Shown: positions 1 to 8,380, counted from the first letter of the stretch. The stretch: 64,000 nucleotides of DNA from an uncultured Bacteroidales bacterium (GCA_900316845.1 ONEG01000007.1:24266-88265), one strand, 5' to 3'. The notes: a model not told the origin generated them from the letters alone. Numbers and translations: made by a program.

Positions 1-106
1 TGTGGCATCCCGGGCAATGACAAGGACACCCGGAGAGGTTGAGCGCAAGCGTCACCTCCCCGGGAATCTCTTGAAAAACGATGTCGTAAGATGCTACTTT
101 CAGCAT
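1..106 (-). CDS. nrdG: Anaerobic ribonucleotide reductase activating protein NrdG (N-terminal part, runs off window)
   Basis: Only the first 35 codons are inside the window. The peptide begins MLKVASYDIVFQEIPGEV and contains a CxxxCxxC radical-SAM cluster motif within CPCHCPGC at residues 27-34, where NrdG-type activases carry it. NrdG uses S-adenosylmethionine and a 4Fe-4S cluster to put the glycyl radical on NrdD. Its start codon overlaps the nrdD stop by a few bases (ATGCTGA), so the two are translationally coupled. The identification rests on the motif plus the nrdD neighbour and is strong despite the truncation. Confidence 0.88.
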   Translation of the reverse strand, partial: MLKVASYDIVFQEIPGEVTLALNLSGCPCHCPGCH

Positions 107-2199
107 TTCGGCGCTTTGGTTTTCTCTGCGTAGTAACGCTGAGCGGCCTCTTTCTGGCGTGCCTCAGAGAAGTTCGACACACGTTTCATGTAACCGATGA
201 CGCGGGTCAGGTAGTCCACGTTCTTCGAGTGGCAGTGAGGACACTCCTTCAGGTAACGCTTGTCGATATGACCGCAGTCGTTGCAGATCGTGTTCGGGAT
301 GTTGAACGTGAAGTAGTTACAGCCCTCGACAGCCGCTACGCGCAGCAGTTGGCGGTACTGCTCTTGGCTCAGGTGCTCCTCCAGGTTGCAGTGGAGAGCC
401 GAACCACCGGTCAGGTGCTCGATATATTTCTTGCCGTGCAGACGGAAACGATCCAGCACATTCAGGCTCTTGTCCTCAACGATGTAGAAATAGCTGTTGT
501 AGCAGTCACGCGGAACGACATAACCGTCCTCGCGATCCCATTTGGCGTGTTTCACACCGACGTTCTCCGCAGGAATCATCTCGCAGTTGAACATCACATC
601 TTTCGTGCGGTACTCTTTGTTCTTCTTCTCGATGATACCGAGTAGCTCCTGTACGAAATGCGCATACTCCGGCGTGTCTTTGATCTCCAGACCGAGGAAC
701 TCTGCAGCCTCTACCAGACCGTTCACACCGATCGTCAGATACTGACGGCCGATATTGATGTAGCCGGCGTCGAACAGCGGAAGCATGCCTTTCGCCTGCA
801 AGGCCTTGAGGTTCTCGTTGTAAGCCAGCTGAACCTTGTGCATCAGATCGACCACGTCCTCTACATACGCCTGATACGGGATGTTGTTACGTACGGCGTA
901 CTGGATAGCGCGGTTCAGGTTGATCGTCAATACCGACTTCGAACCCGTCGAGATACCGCCGGCGCCGAGGGTGTAGCTGAAGCTGTTGTCCGTGATCGCG
1001 TTACGCAGACGGCAGCAGCTCGAGAGGCTGTCCGCATTGTCGCTCACGTAGGTGAAGAACGAGTGGCCCTTCGCGTACATCTCTGCCGTGAAATCGGCGT
1101 ACTCCTTGTCTTTGATATCGCCGTTCTCTGCCAGCAGCGCCATCGTCTCTACCGGGAACGTGAGCACCGAACGGGTACGCTCTTCGTTGAACCAGTTCAT
1201 GAATCGCTTCTGCAGCCAGTTCAGGCTGTCCCAGTGAGGCGCCTCGCCGTCCGGGAAACGGAAGTTCTCAAACAGGCTCTGGAAATAGTAGCGGTCGTAG
1301 TAGCTGATATTCCAGAATACCGACTGGAAGTTACGGGCACCGCTCGGCTGGTTCAGGCTGTAAACAACCTGCTGGAAGCAGTCGCAGATGATGCGGTCGA
1401 TCGTGCGGCGTTTCAGACTCAGATCCACCACCTCGTCCGCGCGCTTGTAGTAATCCTCGCCGTACTCCTTCTCAATGAAGTAGTTCATATACATAAGGAA
1501 CTCGGGCGTAGCGCACGCGCCTGAGAGCATCGAGCTCACCATGAACACCATGTTGATGAATCCGCCGCAGAAAGACTTCAGGTTCTTCGGAGGCGTAGCG
1601 TTGCCGCCGATCGACTTCGTGCCGCCGATGAGCCACGGGTACATGGTGATCGACGCACAGTAGTTCGCGAGGTTCGTCTCGTCGTTCTTGTAGATGAAGT
1701 GCTGGTTCAGCAAACTCATGTACTTGTCGCTCAGCTCCTTGCCGAACATCTCTTTGATGCGCTCGGTCAACAGACGGCGGTTCAGACGGATGAAGCCCTG
1801 TTTCGGCAGCTCGCCGATCAGCGTAGCGATGTTCTTGTGCTCTACGTTCGCGTTCGCGTCAAATTTCGAACCCTCTGCTGCGTTACTTGCCTGAACGTAG
1901 TTCATCATGAAATCCAGGCGCTGCTGCGTCTCACGATCCTCCGTATGGCCCTGGCGATACAGGATGAACGCCTTCGCAACCTGGTAGTATCCCTCTGCCA
2001 TCAACGCCACCTCTACCTGGTTCTGGATCTCCTCAACGGTCTGTCCGTCATGTACGCGTAAGTGAGACAACACGGCGCCTAACGTCTCTTCCGTTGCAAA
2101 GGCGCCTACTGCTAAGAATGCCTTACTGATTGCATTCTTGATTTTGTCAAGGGTAAACAACTCGCGTTTACCGTCACGTTTGATAATGTATGTTTCCAT
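100..2199 (-). CDS. nrdD: Anaerobic (class III) ribonucleoside-triphosphate reductase NrdD
   Basis: This enzyme reduces ribonucleotides to deoxyribonucleotides under anaerobic conditions. The 699-residue protein has an N-terminal ATP-cone (about residues 1-95, starting METYIIKRDGKRE), a long catalytic barrel, a C-terminal four-cysteine zinc site (CNDCGH...CPHC) and the glycyl-radical loop TRVIGYMKR with the likely radical glycine near residue 669. The reading frame is open for 27 more codons upstream, but those encode a low-complexity peptide from a 16-bp tandem repeat, so the start at 2199 is preferred. It is followed directly by nrdG. A Bacteroidota-type promoter lies about 100 bp upstream. 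Confidence 0.95.
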   Translation of the reverse strand: METYIIKRDGKRELFTLDKIKNAISKAFLAVGAFATEETLGAVLSHLRVHDGQTVEEIQNQVEVALMAEGYYQVAKAFILYRQGHTEDRETQQRLDFMMNYVQASNAAEGSKFDANANVEHKNIATLIGELPKQGFIRLNRRLLTERIKEMFGKELSDKYMSLLNQHFIYKNDETNLANYCASITMYPWLIGGTKSIGGNATPPKNLKSFCGGFINMVFMVSSMLSGACATPEFLMYMNYFIEKEYGEDYYKRADEVVDLSLKRRTIDRIICDCFQQVVYSLNQPSGARNFQSVFWNISYYDRYYFQSLFENFRFPDGEAPHWDSLNWLQKRFMNWFNEERTRSVLTFPVETMALLAENGDIKDKEYADFTAEMYAKGHSFFTYVSDNADSLSSCCRLRNAITDNSFSYTLGAGGISTGSKSVLTINLNRAIQYAVRNNIPYQAYVEDVVDLMHKVQLAYNENLKALQAKGMLPLFDAGYINIGRQYLTIGVNGLVEAAEFLGLEIKDTPEYAHFVQELLGIIEKKNKEYRTKDVMFNCEMIPAENVGVKHAKWDREDGYVVPRDCYNSYFYIVEDKSLNVLDRFRLHGKKYIEHLTGGSALHCNLEEHLSQEQYRQLLRVAAVEGCNYFTFNIPNTICNDCGHIDKRYLKECPHCHSKNVDYLTRVIGYMKRVSNFSEARQKEAAQRYYAEKTKAPKC

Positions 2200-2218
2200 A
2201 ATATAGTGTATAGTATAA

Positions 2219-2275
2219 CTGTATTTCTGTATATTTGTATTTCTGTATATCTGTATTTCTGTATATTTGTATATA
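2219..2275. repeat. 16-bp tandem repeat, about 3.6 copies
   Basis: Three full units of (C/T)TGTATTTCTGTATAT at 2219-2234, 2235-2250 and 2251-2266 are followed by a partial fourth. The array lies in the nrdD 5' leader between the promoter and the start codon. Confidence 0.9.
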
Positions 2276-2302
2276 ACCACCGAACGCGGCCGAAAAACGA
2301 TG

Positions 2303-2334
2303 CAAAATTACTATAAAATTTTGAATTGTGCAAA
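2303..2334 (-). promoter_or_regulatory. Bacteroidota-type promoter for nrdD
   Basis: Read on the minus strand, the -7 element is TAATTTTG (2303-2310) and the -33 region is TTTGCACAATTC (2323-2334). Spacing is about 20 bp, as in the other promoters of this window. The 16-bp repeat array lies downstream in the leader. Confidence 0.6.
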
Positions 2335-2383
2335 TTTTTTGGCAAGAAAATTTTTCAACAATTTTGCAAAGTTGTCCAAAACA

Positions 2384-2420
2384 AAAATGCAAATCGCTTA
2401 TTTTCAGCAATTTGCATTTT
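2384..2420 (-). terminator. Stem-loop after the 2480-3679 gene; terminator or operator
   Basis: AAAATGCAAAT (2384-2394) and ATTTGCATTTT (2410-2420) form a perfect 11-bp inverted repeat with a 15-nt loop. It is 60 bp past the stop of the leftward secreted-protein gene, and T-rich sequence follows on the minus strand. It is flanked by two direct copies of AAAGTTGTCCAAAA (from about 2368 and 2433), so a regulatory role for nrdD is also possible. Confidence 0.45.
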
Positions 2421-2479
2421 TAAAAAACATTTAAAGTTGTCCAAAATAAAAAGTTTTCAACAATCCCCCGTTGAACTTT

Positions 2480-3679
2480 TTAACGAACTACTGATCCTTG
2501 CGCATTATACCGGACACCATTTTTCTCGATGATAAGCGCACCTTTCTCCAAATACTTGACGGCCTTGGTGCACTTGACGGCATTCTCTACTTCTAAAACT
2601 TCTGCCGACGGTGCAAAAACAAACTCATACAAAATATTGTTCTTCGCCAGGAACCAGCCCTCTAACGTATAGCTTCCATCCTGATTGCGTCTTCCGCTAA
2701 ACTCCGCGTCGGCAATCATGAAGTACTCCTCGCCTATATGTATATAGGTCTCATCCGCATTCAGATCTTCCTCCGTAAACGAACCCTCCAGATTTGACGG
2801 AACAACGGCAAAGACAATCGTATAAGACATATCGGCCGGAGTGGCAGTTATTTGATGCGAATAGCCTTTGCTTTGCGCTTGCGATGGAGACAACTTCTCA
2901 AAAACGGCATCCGTGAGACAGATCTGGACGGTATCATCCGCATGAGCCTTCTCGCTACGAGCCGTGAAGATATAATATACTCCGGAATTGGCATTATAAT
3001 CTACCTGGATATCAAAACCCGTCTCATCTTCTGTAATGACGGCATCAATCTCTTTGTAACGCATCGGAATCGTGTCGGTACCGAAAATCTTATAAAGAAT
3101 GGTGTACTTGGCATAAAAATCATTATTCTTTGTACTGAATACACCAGCCTCTGTATCGCTGTAGTAATCCAGATACAGCAAATACAAATCGCTCTCTGCC
3201 ACCAAGAAGTAATCCGGTCCGTAATCATCAATATATGCCTGCTCGGTAAAGGTGTAGCGGACAGTATCGATTCCCGTGGATTGGGTATAAGTCAGATGAA
3301 TATCAAACGCACGGCCTAAAGAGTCTGTACCGCTCGCAGTAAAAAGACTGCCGGTCGCGGTTTGCGAAAACGTAGCGGTCGAGACTACTAATCGAAATGC
3401 TTCTTTGTTGGAATCCACCACATTTATCTGAATATTACTCGCCTCGGAAGAATACGTCTTAAAATAACTGCCATTCGAAAACAAATAGCCTTCTACTACC
3501 CATTCGGTCGAACCGCCTGTCAAATAGCCGAAACTCATGGCCCCGTACGATTGCTCCGCGAACACAAGATTGCTACCATCGATCCGAATACTATCCTCCT
3601 GAGCGACCATCCCTACTCCCTCAGCTTTTGCGCCCAGCGCAAGAAATACGACACATAAAATCGACAAAATCTTCTTCAT
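2480..3679 (-). CDS. Secreted protein of unknown function with C-terminal tag
   Basis: The 399-residue product starts MKKILSILCVVFLALGAKA, a typical type I signal peptide, so it should be exported. No catalytic motif is recognised. The body is acidic and rich in beta-prone segments. The last 25 residues (G.L.I.KNG..YN..G..V pattern) closely resemble the end of the pectinesterase at 29046-31904, matching at 11 of 25 aligned positions, which suggests a shared sorting or anchoring tag. A longer in-frame start six codons upstream is possible, but the chosen one opens a clean signal peptide. A good promoter lies immediately upstream. Confidence 0.75.
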   Translation of the reverse strand: MKKILSILCVVFLALGAKAEGVGMVAQEDSIRIDGSNLVFAEQSYGAMSFGYLTGGSTEWVVEGYLFSNGSYFKTYSSEASNIQINVVDSNKEAFRLVVSTATFSQTATGSLFTASGTDSLGRAFDIHLTYTQSTGIDTVRYTFTEQAYIDDYGPDYFLVAESDLYLLYLDYYSDTEAGVFSTKNNDFYAKYTILYKIFGTDTIPMRYKEIDAVITEDETGFDIQVDYNANSGVYYIFTARSEKAHADDTVQICLTDAVFEKLSPSQAQSKGYSHQITATPADMSYTIVFAVVPSNLEGSFTEEDLNADETYIHIGEEYFMIADAEFSGRRNQDGSYTLEGWFLAKNNILYEFVFAPSAEVLEVENAVKCTKAVKYLEKGALIIEKNGVRYNAQGSVVR

Positions 3680-3694
3680 AATCGAAATTTTCTG

Positions 3695-3726
3695 CAAAGA
3701 TACTGCTTTTTTAGGACATATGCAAG
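3695..3726 (-). promoter_or_regulatory. Bacteroidota-type promoter for the 2480-3679 gene
   Basis: On the minus strand the -33 element is TTGCATATGTCC (3714-3725) and the -7 element is TATCTTTG (3695-3702). The start codon is only about 15 nt past the -7 element, which implies a very short leader. Confidence 0.7.
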
Positions 3727-3761
3727 ACTTTTCGAAAATTTCTGCGTACTATTTTACATAA

Positions 3762-3816
3762 TTCTTTAGTTATTCTTTAGTTGTTATTTAGTTATTATTT
3801 AGTTATTATTTGGTTA
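3762..3816. repeat. 11-bp tandem repeat, five units
   Basis: Five consecutive 11-bp units of the form TT(C/A)TTTAGTTA fill the spacer upstream of the promoter of the secreted-protein gene. Differences between units are single substitutions. Confidence 0.85.
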
Positions 3817-3878
3817 TTACGCGTACATTTGACTACAGTTCTGCCTCCTTACATACCCCGTTCTGCCTCCATTTTCAC

Positions 3879-3907
3879 AAAAAAAACAGCCACCGAAGTG
3901 ACTGTTT
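3879..3907 (-). terminator. Intrinsic terminator after the 3936-4928 lipoprotein gene
   Basis: AACAGCCAC and GTGACTGTT form a near-perfect 9-bp stem with a 3-5 nt loop. On the minus strand it is followed by a run of T (plus-strand A-run 3879-3886). It lies about 30 bp past the stop codon. Confidence 0.75.
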
Positions 3908-3935
3908 TCTCGTGTTTATGTATTGTTGCGATAGA

Positions 3936-4928
3936 TTACTTGCTCAACACTGCTGCCTCTTTGCGAGCGTTTTTGAAACCCTTAAAGGAAGTGCGTGCGC
4001 TTTTCTTCAACGCCTTGCGTGCAGGAGCTGCCTCTTCGCCACCTTCTTGTTGTTCTACACGGGTTGTAAGTTTTCCTTTGTACGATTTCAAAGCGGAGTT
4101 AAGCGCATCAACTTCGATAGAGCCATCCTCTTTTACGACTACTGTACCGCTCTGCAGATACCATGGTTTAGAAATCTGGCCTTCGCTAAGTTCAGCAGCA
4201 TACGACGGGGTAACAAAAGTAGAGCCCATATAACTCATAAGACCTTGACTTGCGGAAACGGTGCCTGCTTCACCACTTGCGCTGATAGAATAGGTGCCTG
4301 CCACTAAGTCGGTTGCGGTCTCTGCTACGTTGAACTCAAGATACAATGCGTGAGTTTCATCCTGTGCCGTAACATCAATAGTACCATAGGATGCAATATA
4401 TGACAAATTTACGGCATATTCAGCAAAGTCATGCTCCAAATCAACCAATGCCTCATAATCATCAAGAGGCTCACCCGGCTTACGAGCAGGAGTGGAGAAT
4501 GATTTTGTAACTATTTCACCTACAATCTCCATTTTTTCGTTGGTAATGAATGCGTATACAACGTACTCAGACTCCGCGTCCAAATCATAATCATACTCAT
4601 CCGCTCCGCCTTCTATAATCAGACCTCCTTTAACCAACTCTGCATAGGAATATTGGGAAGCGTAGTATTCAATTTCTTCCTTGGCATAGTCAGCAATCGT
4701 TAACTTATACTCGTCCAAATCTGCTTGAGCTGCAACATGCCAGAAGTAAATTGCCTTAGCATCAGACGGAGTAATTGCAACATGTGCACTTTTATAAGTA
4801 ATGTCGCTTACCTCAATTTTAAACGCAGCGTCCTGTTCCGGCTCCGGATCATTACCACCTTTCTTGTTGCAGGATGCGAGGCTGACAAGCATCAGCGACG
4901 CTGCTACAAATGCAAAAATCTTTTTCAT
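3936..4928 (-). CDS. Lipoprotein of unknown function
   Basis: The 330-residue product begins MKKIFAFVAASLMLVSLASC, a lipoprotein signal with lipobox LASC and lipidated Cys20, followed by a charged linker. It should be anchored in the outer or inner membrane. No enzyme motif is seen. The mature part is acidic, and the final 30 residues are strikingly basic (ARKALKKSARTSFKGF), which is unusual for this class. It has its own promoter and terminator and so appears monocistronic. Confidence 0.75.
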   Translation of the reverse strand: MKKIFAFVAASLMLVSLASCNKKGGNDPEPEQDAAFKIEVSDITYKSAHVAITPSDAKAIYFWHVAAQADLDEYKLTIADYAKEEIEYYASQYSYAELVKGGLIIEGGADEYDYDLDAESEYVVYAFITNEKMEIVGEIVTKSFSTPARKPGEPLDDYEALVDLEHDFAEYAVNLSYIASYGTIDVTAQDETHALYLEFNVAETATDLVAGTYSISASGEAGTVSASQGLMSYMGSTFVTPSYAAELSEGQISKPWYLQSGTVVVKEDGSIEVDALNSALKSYKGKLTTRVEQQEGGEEAAPARKALKKSARTSFKGFKNARKEAAVLSK

Positions 4929-5002
4929 TTCTTTTGTAATTTTTAAGTTAATAAAATTATTTGATTTTAGTTATTTTTGTTGACTTAATACTAAAAACGG
5001 CT

Positions 5003-5035
5003 GCAAAGTTAATACTTTTTTATCACATACGCAAG
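5003..5035 (-). promoter_or_regulatory. Bacteroidota-type promoter for the 3936-4928 gene
   Basis: The minus strand shows CTTGCGTATGTG (5024-5035) as the -33 region and TAACTTTG (5003-5010) as the -7 element with standard spacing. The leader is about 70 nt. Confidence 0.65.
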
Positions 5036-5084
5036 AAAAATCGCAAAAAACTACCAAAAATTTGCATATTTCACAATTTTTCTG

Positions 5085-5092
5085 TATTTTTG
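5085..5092 (+). promoter_or_regulatory. Probable -7 element for the winged-helix gene
   Basis: TATTTTTG matches TAnnTTTG and lies 33 bp before the start at 5125. No convincing -33 element sits at the usual distance. Confidence 0.4.
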
Positions 5093-5124
5093 CAAGACTT
5101 TTTGGTAAAAAATATGACAAAACC

Positions 5125-5604
5125 ATGTTTACCCCCATTAACGCGCATATAGAAATAGATCGCGTACTCAAGCGCGCGCGTAAGGACGGAAAAGAGATCC
5201 ATCTGACGAGCCTGGAGTTCGGCCTGCTGGAGTATCTCTGCTCACACCCCAACAAACTCTGCTCGCGGGACGAGCTGATCGATCAGGTCTGGGGAGAACG
5301 CTTCTTGTACGACCCGGGAACCATCGACCTCAGCGCCTTCTTAACCACCTGGCTCGCCAACCACGAGGCGGAAATTCGCGACGCAGGACTAACGCCACAA
5401 CTACGTCTCACGCCATTCGTCAACCAAATAACCATCTCGCCCGAAGCTCTCCGGCGGATGTTAGACAGCATCCTGGCTGCCCTTCTGCCAACAGCACAGG
5501 CCGGCTATCTGCGTCTTTCCAGCAAGCTAACCGTACAATCGTTCATCCTCGCCCTCGAAATCAACGGCACTATCTCCGAACTAATAGTACCCATCCAAGC
5601 ATAA
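5125..5604 (+). CDS. Orphan OmpR/PhoB-type winged-helix regulator
   Basis: The 159-residue protein carries a winged-helix segment at about residues 20-75 (LTSLEFGLLEYLCSHPNKLC, SRDELIDQVWG) that matches the DNA-binding domain of OmpR/PhoB response regulators. There is no receiver domain before it. The C-terminal 80 residues are not recognised. The start at 5125 (MFTPINAHIEID) is preferred because the preceding in-frame codons overlap the promoter. It is likely a one-component regulator or a stripped response-regulator output domain. Neighbours on both sides face the other way, so its targets cannot be inferred. Confidence 0.7.
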   Translation: MFTPINAHIEIDRVLKRARKDGKEIHLTSLEFGLLEYLCSHPNKLCSRDELIDQVWGERFLYDPGTIDLSAFLTTWLANHEAEIRDAGLTPQLRLTPFVNQITISPEALRRMLDSILAALLPTAQAGYLRLSSKLTVQSFILALEINGTISELIVPIQA

Positions 5605-5695
5605 TTTTTTACAAAATATTGTACAACTCGCTACCTCTATCCCAAAGTCCAAGTAGAAATCCTAAAATTCCGATGGCTACACCTATATTGCACGC

Positions 5696-7045
5696 TCATT
5701 GTTTTGATGTATATATAACTAATCTTAGTGGACGGGATTCATCGTCTGCTTTCTTAAATTGCAATAACACAGGATCATCCGGCTTAGGCAACTTCACACC
5801 CACTAATTCTGTCCATGGAGAAAATTTATCAACAGCCTTTCTTTTTCGCTGAATTTGATGAACATTCCGTTTCTTATACCGATGACTTACATCCGGCTGG
5901 AAAGGCTCAATAATTCCTTGCTGTTCCGCGGCTACTATCTGTTCGGCAGACGCTACATATAGTGCATCGTTAGCCAAACGACTGCAATATTCGGCAAAGC
6001 GCACACGTTCCGCCTTGCTCATTCCGAGAGCGATATTTTGAATCTTATCCGGTGCATCTTTTTGCATGATTTTCCGCCATAGATTACATGGTATTTCCTC
6101 CGAAATATAATAGGGCTGCTCAGCTGGCACATAGGCAAAACGGACTTTCTTTCCCTTAATGCGAACGGAGCGAGTCAAAGGAGGTTCTTCCTGTTGAACC
6201 GGCATCATTGGATCATCCGGTAAGGTAAATGCCACGCGGAATCCAATATATTCAGCAGAAGTCTCAGGGACATACCATCGACGTACAGACAAGTGGCTGT
6301 TGGCATTACATTCATCGTAACTGCCGCCCCGCACGACACGATAGGATCCGGTGTCTGCGCCGCACGGATTAGGAAGAGTACTTAACTGATAAGCGCCATA
6401 AATATCTTGACACCATTCGGACACATTTCCCGTCATGTCGTACAAGCCTAATTCATTGGGATGCTTGCGCCCGACCGGATGTTTCCAGTTTCCGGAACTG
6501 GAATAAGTCCACCCTATACTATCTGCTATGTTTCCTCCCGCAAAACGGAAAGACTTGCTTTTGTTTCCTCCGCGTGCGGCATATTCCCATTCCGCTTCCG
6601 AGGGGAGACGAAACGGAAGCCCCGTAATACTATCCAAACGACGCACAAATTCCTGGCATTCGTTCCATGACACATAGGAAATAGGAATAGTTGGATAGCC
6701 CCTTGGACTGATGATTTCGCTTTCGGGCATGACTGCACGCCATAATTCGACCGTGACTTCTGTGGTGGCTATATAATAGGGAGAAAGGAAGACAAGGTGT
6801 GCAGGTTTGTCCGTATAAATGTCAGGATCGTATTGGTCTTTTGTAGCACCCATCATAAACGAACCGCCTTCAACCCTTTGCATAATGAAATGCAAATCTT
6901 TTCCGTCCGTACTATCTTTTCCTGCTATATGAATCTTTATGTCTATCCGTTGTAGCGAGTCCGGCACAACTGATTTATGCCTCCGTGCTGCCAAAGGAAG
7001 CACGAACGTAAGCAACACGATTATTATCAGCCATTTTCGGAACAC
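5696..7045 (-). CDS. Exported formylglycine-generating-enzyme (SUMF1)-like protein
   Basis: A signal peptide (MFRKWLIIIVLLTFVLPLAA) is followed at about residues 50-275 by an FGE-sulfatase fold. Recognisable segments are GGSFMMGATKD, LPSEAEWEYAARGG, GLYDMTGNVSEWCQD, VVRGGSYD and YIGFRVAF. True FGEs oxidise a sulfatase cysteine, but many exported Bacteroidota members, including gliding and secretion proteins of the GldJ/GldK type, are structural. No sulfatase is nearby, so enzyme activity is not assumed. The last 170 residues form an unrecognised extension. It is convergent with the winged-helix gene. Confidence 0.8.
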   Translation of the reverse strand: MFRKWLIIIVLLTFVLPLAARRHKSVVPDSLQRIDIKIHIAGKDSTDGKDLHFIMQRVEGGSFMMGATKDQYDPDIYTDKPAHLVFLSPYYIATTEVTVELWRAVMPESEIISPRGYPTIPISYVSWNECQEFVRRLDSITGLPFRLPSEAEWEYAARGGNKSKSFRFAGGNIADSIGWTYSSSGNWKHPVGRKHPNELGLYDMTGNVSEWCQDIYGAYQLSTLPNPCGADTGSYRVVRGGSYDECNANSHLSVRRWYVPETSAEYIGFRVAFTLPDDPMMPVQQEEPPLTRSVRIKGKKVRFAYVPAEQPYYISEEIPCNLWRKIMQKDAPDKIQNIALGMSKAERVRFAEYCSRLANDALYVASAEQIVAAEQQGIIEPFQPDVSHRYKKRNVHQIQRKRKAVDKFSPWTELVGVKLPKPDDPVLLQFKKADDESRPLRLVIYTSKQ

Positions 7046-7113
7046 GCATGTGCATCTACAATTTCTGTGCCAAACATCAATTCTGGATAATTGAAAAAAA
7101 GATGATAAAATTC

Positions 7114-7144
7114 TTGCATATGTCAGAAAAAAGTAGTACCTTTG
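7114..7144 (+). promoter_or_regulatory. Strong Bacteroidota-type promoter, rightward
   Basis: TTGCATATGTCA (7114-7125) and TACCTTTG (7137-7144) match the best promoters in the window. It reads toward a gene remnant and the lipoprotein at 7511, and it converges on the leftward promoter at 7227-7257. Confidence 0.65.
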
Positions 7145-7159
7145 CGACCGATTTTGAAC

Positions 7160-7203
7160 GCAAGGGTACTATAAAAACGACACCCGATAGTTTGACTTGC
7201 GTC
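7160..7203. other. Inverted repeat between two convergent promoters
   Basis: ACGCAAG (7160-7166) and CTTGCGT (7197-7203) are perfectly complementary around a 30-nt loop. The segment would be transcribed from both strands by the promoters on either side. Confidence 0.5.
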
Positions 7204-7226
7204 AGGGACTACCGGGAATTCCGATG

Positions 7227-7257
7227 CAAAAGTACTACATTTTTTTGAATTGTGCAA
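7227..7257 (-). promoter_or_regulatory. Bacteroidota-type promoter, leftward, for the FGE-like gene
   Basis: On the minus strand TTTGCACAATTC is followed by TACTTTTG (7227-7234). The arrangement is nearly identical to the nrdD promoter, including the sequence around the -33 element. It gives a leader of roughly 175 nt for the gene starting at 7045. Confidence 0.55.
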
Positions 7258-7283
7258 ATTTTTGACAAAAAAAATCGTTTTTT

Positions 7284-7449
7284 ATGAAATATACTGAGGC
7301 TGAAAGGATGGGAAGATACCTCGTATATCATCTATGAGTATCAAAAGATACAAACTCTTTTTGCATGGATGGGCATAGATAGCCACGCGCTACTCTACGG
7401 TCTTGATCATGTACAAGCAGTTTGCAACAAGATCAATCAAGTAAAATAA
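7284..7449 (+). pseudogene. Remnant of a small gene with a frameshift
   Basis: ATG at 7284 opens MKYTEAERM and then stops after 17 codons. Shifting one frame near 7300 gives an open stretch of about 49 codons (GWEDTSYIIYEYQKIQTLFA ... NKINQVK) to TAA at 7447-7449. The shifted stretch reads like real protein. Family unknown. This is most simply a decayed short gene. Confidence 0.35.
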
Positions 7450-7510
7450 ACATCTATAATCAAAAGCATCACCAAAGACGGCTGTTATCCAATATAAAAA
7501 TAGCAAATAT

Positions 7511-8320
7511 ATGAAACGACTTATTTACATATGCATCGCTTGTGTGTTGTTTGCAGCATGCCAAAAGAAAAGTAGAAACAATTTGGACTTAACGAACGCC
7601 AATGTCCAAGAATATGTGGAAAAACAACATGTATACGCAGACTCATTGACAGGGTACGCAACTTTTTCTACAGACAACAGATTTACAATTGAGCCGGAAG
7701 AAATTACCGAGGAGCAATATAAGAAATTAGTTACTGACAAATACACCCTAAAACCATTTCGTGTAGTTAAAAATTCAGCACGTTATAAAGAACTCTGTCA
7801 CAAGTATCACTCTTTAATCTACAAATATGAGTGTTTGGAAAACATAATCGGAAGTGATGATTATCACGCTCTTTATGGTGGTGACATAACAATCAATTGG
7901 TATCAAAAAACAGAACAGTACATTATTTCCATTCCAACTCCTTTATCTTGGGAATCATTTGTTGTTTCAAAAGATTATCCCGATACGGTTTATATGCAAT
8001 CTGCAAGTGATACTTATGGCACAAATCATATTTTTGTTGGACAAGAAGGTCATGATTGCGACTTTCATGGAGACTTGTGGTTCTATTGGTACGATGAACA
8101 ACTACGTCATATGATTCCAATTTGTCATTACAAAGATTATCGTTGGGATGAAGAGGGAGATAATTTTGATTTCATGTGGATTAGTGAAGATGAATTGGTA
8201 GTTTCGGCTTATTCTACAGGAAATAATTATGAAGTTGGATGGGCTGGAGGCTATAAAGCTACAAATCTTCCACCTGCACACACTCCTGTTTTCTACAAAC
8301 TGCATCTCATCTATAAGTAA
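7511..8320 (+). CDS. Lipoprotein of unknown function
   Basis: The 269-residue product starts MKRLIYICIACVLFAACQKK, a lipoprotein signal with lipobox FAAC. The mature part is rich in tyrosine, histidine and acidic residues and matches no family I recognise. The coding sequence is noticeably more AT-rich than its neighbours, which could mean recent acquisition. It ends about 25 bp before a bidirectional terminator shared with the tRNA-Ser gene. Confidence 0.75.
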   Translation: MKRLIYICIACVLFAACQKKSRNNLDLTNANVQEYVEKQHVYADSLTGYATFSTDNRFTIEPEEITEEQYKKLVTDKYTLKPFRVVKNSARYKELCHKYHSLIYKYECLENIIGSDDYHALYGGDITINWYQKTEQYIISIPTPLSWESFVVSKDYPDTVYMQSASDTYGTNHIFVGQEGHDCDFHGDLWFYWYDEQLRHMIPICHYKDYRWDEEGDNFDFMWISEDELVVSAYSTGNNYEVGWAGGYKATNLPPAHTPVFYKLHLIYK

Positions 8321-8343
8321 TTAATCTCCGTAATACATAAAAT

Positions 8344-8373
8344 AAAAGGATGCAGTGCTTGCTACATCCTTTT
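8344..8373. terminator. Bidirectional intrinsic terminator
   Basis: AAAAGGATG and CATCCTTTT form a perfect 9-bp stem, extended by an inner AG/CT pair around TGCTTG. T-runs on either strand let it serve both the rightward lipoprotein gene and the leftward tRNA. Confidence 0.8.
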
Positions 8374-8380
8374 ATCTTTG

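Noticed and set aside
2219-2275. Coding extension of NrdD (27 residues)
   Set aside because: The extension is made of the 16-bp repeat and has low-complexity composition (IQIYRNTNIQKYS). The family start METYIIKRDG fits better.
7048-7248. 66-codon open frame
   Set aside because: It spans both convergent promoters, including the -33 and -7 elements, so it is unlikely to be translated.
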